From an uncultured Lachnospiraceae bacterium (GTDB taxonomy: Bacteria; Bacillota; Clostridia; Lachnospirales; Lachnospiraceae), in contig CANQDS010000022.1 of the NCBI GenBank assembly GCA_947593655.1, positions 1 to 32,290 of the forward strand: DNA of 32,290 nucleotides, read 5' to 3'. Shown piece after piece: positions 26,782 through 32,290 of this stretch. Within the stretch, counting starts at the first letter, position 1. Each line of letters begins with the position of its first letter. The position numbers and the translations under genes are program-made. The notes under the pieces were generated by a model. The model was given only the letters and a program-made list of their open reading frames with translations, did not search any database and was not told where the DNA came from.

Positions 26782-27243
26782 TTACTTTAATGCTTTTTCA
26801 ATAATCTCTTCCGCTTTCTCCGGATCATCGGAAACGCAGAGGACGACATAACTGCCTTCCTGCTCCAAAACCGCATCATCGATACGCGCCGCCGCTTCCG
26901 GGATATAATCCTCAAAAGAGCTCTCCTGATCGTTTAAGAACGCCTCAATCCCCGCTTCCAGCACCTTTGCGGAATTCTCATCCACTGCCTCGAAAACTCC
27001 GGCTTCCTCGCCGGTCGTTCCGTTGGCGCCCATATACATAACGGCCTTAGTTCCGTCCGGCATATCGATATAATAACGGATCTCCTCCTCATCCATGATC
27101 GCCAGTTCATCCTCATAACTGATATCATGAACCAGTGATTCCGCCAGCGCCTGTATATCGACTTCTTTTGCCCCCCCGCCGCAAGCGGTCAGAAGCGAAA
27201 CTGCAGCCAGCGCAAGAAACGCCTCGGCCATCTTCTTTTTCAT
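26782..27243 (-). CDS. DUF4358 lipoprotein
   Basis: A short lipoprotein of 153 residues with signal peptide MKKKMAEAFLALAAVSLLTA and lipobox LLTAC (Cys20), then an acidic domain of the DUF4358 family. The function is unknown. The start at 27243 is preferred over the Met at 27267 because it gives a proper signal peptide and has a GGAG site upstream; the longer start would also overlap trpS. It sits between trpS and MBOAT with gaps of 20 and 31 nt; members of this family commonly occur beside MBOAT/DHHW genes, suggesting a role in the same process. Confidence 0.85.
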   Translation of the reverse strand: MKKKMAEAFLALAAVSLLTACGGGAKEVDIQALAESLVHDISYEDELAIMDEEEIRYYIDMPDGTKAVMYMGANGTTGEEAGVFEAVDENSAKVLEAGIEAFLNDQESSFEDYIPEAAARIDDAVLEQEGSYVVLCVSDDPEKAEEIIEKALK

Positions 27244-27263
27244 GCTCGCTGTTTCTCCTTTCA

Positions 27264-28358
27264 TCAATCCTTCAATCCTTCATATTTCCGGCTCTGCGCA
27301 CGGATCAGTTCTGCATCTTCGAAATAATTGATCCGCATGGCGCGTTTCACCTCGGCCATCGTCTTAGCCGCCTCTTCCCGCGCGGTCTCGCTGCCTTTCC
27401 GCAGGATCTCATATACCGCAGGAATATCCTTCTCGTATTCCGCCCTTCTGGCACGGATCGGCGCAAGTTCCTCCTGAAGCACCTGATTTAAAAACTTCTT
27501 GATCTTGACATCGCCGAGCCCGCCGCGCTGATAGTGCTCTTTCAGTTCATCCAGATTCCTGTATTCCGGAAGGTACTCTTCAAAATGCTCCGGCCTGCTG
27601 AACGCATCCAGATAGGTAAATACGCAGTTCCCTTCAATATGCCCCGGATCCGAGATCTGAAGATGCTGCGGATCCGTATACATGCTCATGATCTTCTTCT
27701 TCACGTCCGCTTCCGTATCCGCGAGATAAATGCAGTTGCCGAGCGATTTGCTCATCTTCTGTCTGCCGTCCGTTCCCGGAAGCCGCAGACACGCCTCGCT
27801 CTCCGGCAGAAACGCTTCCGGCTCCACCAGCGTCTCCCCGTAAACGGAGTTAAACTTCCGGACGATCTCCCTCGCCTGTTCGATCATCGGAAGCTGATCC
27901 TCGCCGACCGGCACCGTCGTCGCCTTAAACGCGGTAATATCCGCCGCCTGGCTGATCGGATAGGTGAAAAATCCGACCGGGATGCTGGCCTCGAAATTCC
28001 TCTGCTGGATCTCGTTCTTGACCGTAGGATTCCTCTGCAGACGGGAAACCGTTACCAGATTGGAATAGAAAAAAGTCAGTTCGGTCAGTTCCGGGATCAT
28101 GGACTGGATCAGCAGGTTGGATTTCTCCGGATTCAGCCCGCAGGACAGATAATCCAGCGCTACCTCAATGATATTCTGCCGGATCTTCTCCGGGTTCTCA
28201 AAATTGTCCGTCAGCGCCTGCGCATCCGCGATCATAATAAAAATTTTCGAAAATTCACCGGATTCCTGAAGTTCCACCCTCCGCCGCAGAGAACCGACAT
28301 AATGCCCTACATGCAGTCTTCCGGTCGGGCGGTCACCGGTTAATATAATCTTATCCAT
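27264..28358 (-). CDS. trpS: Tryptophan--tRNA ligase
   Basis: Class I aminoacyl-tRNA synthetase. The HIGH-like motif is [14 protein letters not shown] (about residues 8-21), the ATP loop is [11 protein letters not shown], and the tryptophan pocket lies around [19 protein letters not shown]. Length 364 from the ATG at 28358, which follows AGGAGG at 7 nt; the longer reading from 28409 overlaps the promoter. First gene of the envelope operon. The leader is too short for a T-box. Confidence 0.96.
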   Translation of the reverse strand: MDKIILTGDRPTGRLHVGHYVGSLRRRVELQESGEFSKIFIMIADAQALTDNFENPEKIRQNIIEVALDYLSCGLNPEKSNLLIQSMIPELTELTFFYSNLVTVSRLQRNPTVKNEIQQRNFEASIPVGFFTYPISQAADITAFKATTVPVGEDQLPMIEQAREIVRKFNSVYGETLVEPEAFLPESEACLRLPGTDGRQKMSKSLGNCIYLADTEADVKKKIMSMYTDPQHLQISDPGHIEGNCVFTYLDAFSRPEHFEEYLPEYRNLDELKEHYQRGGLGDVKIKKFLNQVLQEELAPIRARRAEYEKDIPAVYEILRKGSETAREEAAKTMAEVKRAMRINYFEDAELIRAQSRKYEGLKD

Positions 28359-28380
28359 TGTTACGCCTCCTATGCCTTTG

Positions 28381-28409
28381 ATTCTAGTAAATAGTCGATT
28401 TGATGTCAA
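28381..28409 (-). promoter_or_regulatory. Consensus promoter for trpS and the envelope operon
   Basis: TTGACA (28404-28409), 17-bp spacer, TAGAAT (28381-28386) on the minus strand. The start site would be about 16 nt from the trpS ATG, so the leader carries only the ribosome binding site. Confidence 0.88.
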
Positions 28410-28431
28410 CCGTTTTTCTTCCGCAGACGCC

Positions 28432-28914
28432 TTAAATCCACGCGATCTTCGCTCTCCACTCTTCGATCAGCCTCTCTAAGGAAAAAGCGGCATTCGCCGG
28501 ACTTGTCGACGGCAGTTTCACCGCCTCCCGCCGCGTCTTGGGAAAAATATATTTCTGATAAAGTTCGTGCGCTTTTGCCCCGTTCGTATAGATCTCCCGG
28601 ATCTGCGCCTTCTTTAAGATTTGCGAAAGATCGTTCGGCGTGACGTTTCGGATGCTCGCATCCGACGAACCGGTGATCTCACAGGACGCGATCACATCCC
28701 AGAGCGCAACGCCGTGAGAGAGCAGCATCTCCTTTTTCTCTTCTATGCTTTCCGGCACGGGACATCCCAGCACCGCCGAAAGCACTTTCCAGAACCGGTT
28801 CTGTTTATGTCCGTAAAAGAACTGCTGCTCCCTCGATTTCACGGAAGGGAATGTCCCCAGAATTAAAATTTTAGAACCGGCGTCATACACCGGCGGAATC
28901 GTGTGTCCGATCAT
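28432..28914 (-). CDS. DNA-deoxyinosine (hypoxanthine) glycosylase, UDG superfamily family 6
   Basis: Base-excision repair enzyme that removes deaminated adenine (hypoxanthine) from DNA. The family signature is [20 protein letters not shown] (about 19-38 from the ATG at 28914), followed by RFWKVL. The second motif is LPSTSPANA (near the C-terminus). Length 160 fits the family. The start at 28914 has AAAGGAG at 7 nt; the upstream in-frame extension overlaps a consensus promoter and is not coding. Confidence 0.85.
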   Translation of the reverse strand: MIGHTIPPVYDAGSKILILGTFPSVKSREQQFFYGHKQNRFWKVLSAVLGCPVPESIEEKKEMLLSHGVALWDVIASCEITGSSDASIRNVTPNDLSQILKKAQIREIYTNGAKAHELYQKYIFPKTRREAVKLPSTSPANAAFSLERLIEEWRAKIAWI

Positions 28915-28951
28915 GGTTTTTCTCCTTTTTCCCTGATACAGATCTTTCATT

Positions 28952-28980
28952 ATATTATCTGACTTTTCTTTTTCCGTCAA
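28952..28980 (-). promoter_or_regulatory. Consensus promoter of the glycosylase gene
   Basis: TTGACG (28975-28980), 17-bp spacer, TAATAT (28952-28957), on the minus strand, about 38 nt upstream of the ATG. Confidence 0.85.
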
Positions 28981-29016
28981 TCATGCCGGTTCTATTTCCA
29001 ATCTGTTACAGAGTTT

Positions 29017-29038
29017 TTGCGATTCATTTGCGATTCAT
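29017..29038 (+). repeat. Tandem 11-bp direct repeat upstream of the transglutaminase gene
   Basis: TTGCGATTCAT occurs twice in exact tandem (29017-29027 and 29028-29038), 20 bp upstream of the -35 of the plus-strand gene. The 11-bp phase is one helical turn and suits a dimeric or tandem-binding regulator such as the OmpR/PhoB type. Confidence 0.7.
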
Positions 29039-29057
29039 TTAAATGTTTTATTTTCAC

Positions 29058-29086
29058 TTGATTATTGACAAAATATCGTGTAATAT
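29058..29086 (+). promoter_or_regulatory. Promoter of the secreted transglutaminase gene
   Basis: TTGATT (29058-29063), 17-bp spacer, TAATAT (29081-29086), about 40 nt upstream of the ATG. A second TTGACA (29065-29070) lies within the spacer but has no -10 at usable distance. Confidence 0.6.
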
Positions 29087-29125
29087 AGTGCAAAAAAATA
29101 AAGTTAAAACAAGGGGAGAATAATT

Positions 29126-32100
29126 ATGAGAGGGAAACGACGAATTGCTTTTGTACTTGCCCTGCTTCTAACAGCATCGGCACTCATTACGATTCCAAGG
29201 CTGCATTCCGCGCAGCCCATCCACGCAGCAACGAACACGGGCGGCTATTTTTACCGGCAGCTGAATTCCGATGATGCGCGGGCTTTTTACCACGCTATGG
29301 AGAATATGTATCAGCAGGGCATTTTTAAGACCGGAACCGGTTCTTATGAACTGACCGGCAGCGCAAACCTGCTCAGCCAGGATACTGTGAAAAGCTATAT
29401 GGACGGGCTTGATCCCAAGAAAGACCTGCTTGCCGTATACGGCGCTGCCAGAGACGCATTTTACATGGATCATCCGGATATCTTTTATGTGGATTTCTCG
29501 AATCTGACCGTCCGGGCAACTTCCGGGAAAGACGGCTACCATGTCTATCTGGGCGCGGGCCGGACAGAGAACTACTATACGCAAGGCTTTTCCAGCGAGA
29601 GCCAGGTGGACGCTGCCATCGCGGAATTTGATGCGGTTGTCAAACAGGTGATAGCAGGGGCGGAATCCGCCGAAGCCGTTCAGCAGGAAGAGGGCGTTTA
29701 CCGCACCAAGGAACAGGTTAAGTATGTACATGACTATATCACCAATCATACTTCCTACCGTCTGGAAAACAAATGCGCTCCGGAGAACGTGGGCTTTATC
29801 CGCACGGCTTACGGCGCGCTGGTCAAGCATGAAGGCGTATGCGAGTCCTATACCCGCGCCATGAAAACCATTCTCGACCACATGAATATCCCGTGCATTA
29901 TGGTTCAGGGCGTATACCAGCACTCCGAAGATGTTTTCGAACTGCATATCTGGGATTATGTGCAGCTTGACGGGAAATGGTATGCCGTAGATGCGACTAT
30001 GGACGATCCGATCAACAGCAAAGCAGCTTCTTCGACCGGAGTCGACGGCTATGAAACAACGGAATATCTGCTTGCCGGCAAAACAAAAATGAACGAACAC
30101 CATATGCCGAGCAGCATTTTATCGGAAGCGAAATATGAATTTTCTTATCCGGAACTGTCCATTGATGACTTCGGCGTCGATGTAACCGAATACGACGACG
30201 GACTGGTCGTTAAATACAAACGAGAAGGCATCAGCGATGAAAATATCCCTGCGGGCGAATACTGGATCAGCTATCAGGGAAAAGGATATGCCGCTGCCGC
30301 AAAGGACGGGCATTACATGCTCTGCCGTTTTTATACGGCAAAGGATCGGGCATCCGATGATCCGAATGACTGGACCGCAGGCGATTGGGCCTATATTACT
30401 CCGGAGCTTTATCCGGCAATGGAAGACACGGATGACTGTCTGCATCTTTCCTTCCCGCAGATCGACACCAAGTACATAGAGTTCGGTGTTACCGACATTG
30501 ATCCGGGAAATTATATGGAGACTTTAGAATTCTATTACAATGGCAGCGTATCCCATATTGAATCTGCCACCGGGCAGCTGTATAATCCGTCCGGGCAGTA
30601 CTACGCTCCTCCGTATATCAAAACGCAGTCTCCGCGCGGAACGGGAGCTTTGACTGCCGGACAGCAGTACCATGTAACTGTGACCTATACCTATCCGCTG
30701 GAAAAAGTAAGCGCAGATACAACGCCGGGCATTACCATGACCTGCAGAAGCGCGGGCAACATCGGAACTACTACCGGCGAGAAATACAGCACACTGGAGA
30801 ACTTCAAGTGGGATGACGACGCTACCGTAGAATTTGACTTTAAGCCGAGCGATATGTGGGCGGATAACAATGTCTATTATGAATTTAAGCTGACGGGACT
30901 TGTCGGCAAAGAAAGCGGAAAAGAGCCGAACTCGATCATTTACGGCGTCAAGATCCCATGCTGCGCGATCTGCTACCGCTCTCAGGGTATCGACTGGAAC
31001 GTATTCGGCAAACCAACCCTGCTGGACAATACCGATATGTCCATGAACGGCTGGAAAACCGCCGATGGCACTTCGGTGGAAGATCTGGAAGCGTTAAAAG
31101 ACCGCATGGTTCTGGTTGCGTCCACTCCTACCCAGGAGCAGACCGATACCATGAATGACATGATCGAAGAGGAATTAAGCAGCGACTCGCACACCGGAAA
31201 AGTGTTAAAGAGCGAGACTTACAACATCAACCTTACCGTCTGCAAGGCGCAGATCGTACAGACCGGCCAAAGCGTGCGGATCTCCCTCGGTTTTCCGGAA
31301 GGATACGGGCCGGACGATGAAGGCGTTACCTTTAAGGCGTATCACTTTACCCGCGACGATAACGGCACCATTGTCAGCGTAGAGGAGATTCCGTGTACGA
31401 TCACCCGGTACGGACTGGTCGTTATCTGTAATTCCTTTAGTCCTTATGCAGTCGTAGCGGTAGAGGACGACGGAACGAATGCGGCAAAAGATAAGAGCGT
31501 TATCATTACGAATACACCGGGCGGAAGCATTACCGATACCAACGGAAAAGCGATCGATGCGAATATGTTCACGCTTTCCAAAGAAAACAGCAGCCGCACC
31601 TTCAAAGTGACCGCAGAGGAAGGATATGACATCGATACGATCGTATTCAACAAACAGGCGTATCCGGTCATCAGCGGCACAAAGGAACAGACAATTACGA
31701 TCGATTACGATGATTTAAAGGACGAAACCGCCGGCTTTCTGGATGTTAAATTCGTTGCGGAATCCGTTCAGCAGCAGGAAGTGCAGAAAGGGGAAACCGC
31801 AATAGAGCCGATCGTACAGCCAGCCGCTGAAGATTATACCCCATTTGCTCCGGTTGCACCGATCGAAGCTTCGATCCAGCCGCTCATCGGCAGTTCCTTA
31901 ACACTGAAACCAATCGAAGCCAAAAACGGAGAAACCTATCAGTGGTACAAAGATGATGAGAAACTGGACGGAAAAACCGACACCAGCCTTACTTTTGAAA
32001 GCATCACAAAGGAAGATTACGGAACCTATACCCTTTGCCGTGAATCAGCAGCAGCCCGCAGCGTATCCGGAAATGTAGTTGCAACTTATATATTATCACC

Positions 32101-32290
32101 GGACGGGCAGTCAATCGGCGGTGGACAAGGCAGTGGTTCCGGCAGCTCTGGCAGCAGCGATGACCAGCAGGGCAGCGGTTCCGGCGATGGCCAGCAGAAT
32201 AGCGGTTCCGGTAACAATGACCAGCAGAATGGCGGCTCTGGCAGCGATGGCCAGCAGAATGGCGGTTCCGGTAACAATGACCAGCAGAAT
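29126..32290 (+). CDS. Large secreted transglutaminase-like protein, C-terminus off the window
   Basis: A 1055-residue open frame that reaches the window edge without a stop. The start has AAGGGGAG at 7 nt. A signal peptide (RRIAFVLALLLTASA, cleavage near residue 30) is followed by a transglutaminase/cysteine-protease-like domain (about 170-310) with GVCESY (Cys239), HIWDYV (His274) and VDATMDDP (Asp289), a complete catalytic triad. The middle (about 310-900) has no recognised domain; a Cys612-Cys613-x-x-Cys616 cluster stands out. At about 905-985 is an Ig-like segment with Trp940 and DYGTYTL (964-970), lacking the paired disulfide cysteines. The end is a Gly/Ser/Asn/Gln/Asp repeat tail. Likely a secreted or surface protein; peptide cross-linking or cleavage is possible. 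The region beyond the edge may hold an anchor. Confidence 0.85.
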   Translation, partial: MRGKRRIAFVLALLLTASALITIPRLHSAQPIHAATNTGGYFYRQLNSDDARAFYHAMENMYQQGIFKTGTGSYELTGSANLLSQDTVKSYMDGLDPKKDLLAVYGAARDAFYMDHPDIFYVDFSNLTVRATSGKDGYHVYLGAGRTENYYTQGFSSESQVDAAIAEFDAVVKQVIAGAESAEAVQQEEGVYRTKEQVKYVHDYITNHTSYRLENKCAPENVGFIRTAYGALVKHEGVCESYTRAMKTILDHMNIPCIMVQGVYQHSEDVFELHIWDYVQLDGKWYAVDATMDDPINSKAASSTGVDGYETTEYLLAGKTKMNEHHMPSSILSEAKYEFSYPELSIDDFGVDVTEYDDGLVVKYKREGISDENIPAGEYWISYQGKGYAAAAKDGHYMLCRFYTAKDRASDDPNDWTAGDWAYITPELYPAMEDTDDCLHLSFPQIDTKYIEFGVTDIDPGNYMETLEFYYNGSVSHIESATGQLYNPSGQYYAPPYIKTQSPRGTGALTAGQQYHVTVTYTYPLEKVSADTTPGITMTCRSAGNIGTTTGEKYSTLENFKWDDDATVEFDFKPSDMWADNNVYYEFKLTGLVGKESGKEPNSIIYGVKIPCCAICYRSQGIDWNVFGKPTLLDNTDMSMNGWKTADGTSVEDLEALKDRMVLVASTPTQEQTDTMNDMIEEELSSDSHTGKVLKSETYNINLTVCKAQIVQTGQSVRISLGFPEGYGPDDEGVTFKAYHFTRDDNGTIVSVEEIPCTITRYGLVVICNSFSPYAVVAVEDDGTNAAKDKSVIITNTPGGSITDTNGKAIDANMFTLSKENSSRTFKVTAEEGYDIDTIVFNKQAYPVISGTKEQTITIDYDDLKDETAGFLDVKFVAESVQQQEVQKGETAIEPIVQPAAEDYTPFAPVAPIEASIQPLIGSSLTLKPIEAKNGETYQWYKDDEKLDGKTDTSLTFESITKEDYGTYTLCRESAAARSVSGNVVATYILSPDGQSIGGGQGSGSGSSGSSDDQQGSGSGDGQQNSGSGNNDQQNGGSGSDGQQNGGSGNNDQQN
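32165..32290 (+). repeat. 30-bp tandem repeats encoding a QQNGGSG-type tail
   Basis: The coding sequence repeats a unit that begins with CAGCAG at 32165, 32192, 32222, 32252 and 32282: one 27-bp and three 30-bp units. Each encodes ten residues such as QQNGGSGSDG. The array continues past the window. It probably forms a flexible linker or stalk, and such arrays often vary in copy number. Confidence 0.85.

Noticed and set aside
27534-28343. Plus-strand open frame of 269 codons
   Set aside because: Antisense to trpS; no motif and a biased composition.
28359-28431. T-box riboswitch upstream of trpS
   Set aside because: The promoter lies about 20 nt before the ATG, leaving no room for a T-box.
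28915-28980. N-terminal extension of the DNA glycosylase
   Set aside because: The extension overlaps a consensus promoter; the downstream ATG has the ribosome binding site and matches the family N-terminus.
29168-30103. Long minus-strand open frame of 311 codons
   Set aside because: It is the antisense shadow of the transglutaminase gene, whose plus frame has a signal peptide, promoter, ribosome binding site and catalytic triad.

Overview
The window is a chromosomal segment of a Clostridia bacterium, most likely a Lachnospiraceae-type gut anaerobe. This follows from the S10-spc-alpha ribosomal cluster order, long L17 and L3 proteins, zinc-type S14 and adenylate kinase, consensus sigma-A promoters, and DHHW, DUF4358, DUF1287 and AAA/DUF4143 families that are common in that group. 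Genus was not determined. No tRNA, rRNA, CRISPR array, insertion sequence or phage gene was seen.

Region 1 (1-820): a rightward DUF1287 secreted or membrane-anchored protein whose start is obscured by a terminator-like hairpin. A bidirectional terminator separates it from the convergent ribosomal cluster.

Region 2 (822-16950, minus strand): a full S10-spc-alpha supercluster, in transcription order rpsJ rplC rplD rplW rplB rpsS rplV rpsC rplP rpmC rpsQ rplN rplX rplE rpsN rpsH rplF rplR rpsE rpmD rplO secY adk map infA rpmJ rpsM rpsK rpsD rpoA rplQ. A consensus promoter at 16941-16969 gives a leader of about 220 nt with a three-way-junction fold before rpsJ. A second consensus promoter lies before rpmJ. 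A stem-loop covers the rpmJ stop, and an unusually long gap of about 280 nt with several hairpins precedes rpsM. A very strong hairpin separates secY from adk.

Region 3 (16980-22000): a rightward SAM-dependent methyltransferase divergent from rpsJ, then on the minus strand an AAA/DUF4143 ATPase and a MacB-like ABC ATPase-permease fusion. The ABC gene has an 11-bp-phased direct repeat at its promoter.

Region 4 (22050-28410, minus strand): one apparent transcription unit driven by a consensus promoter, in order trpS, a DUF4358 lipoprotein, an MBOAT O-acyltransferase, two DHHW (AlgJ/AlgX-like) proteins and CorA. The MBOAT plus two DHHW proteins look like an export-coupled O-acylation machine for a cell-surface polymer.

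Region 5 (28430-32290): a hypoxanthine/deoxyinosine-type DNA glycosylase (minus strand), and divergent to it a large secreted transglutaminase-like protein with an Ig-like domain and a 30-bp tandem-repeat tail that runs off the right edge.

The strongest candidates for undescribed biology are the RNA leaders in front of rpsM and rpsJ, the MBOAT/DHHW/DHHW/DUF4358 set, and the repeat-tailed transglutaminase protein with its 11-bp repeat promoter.
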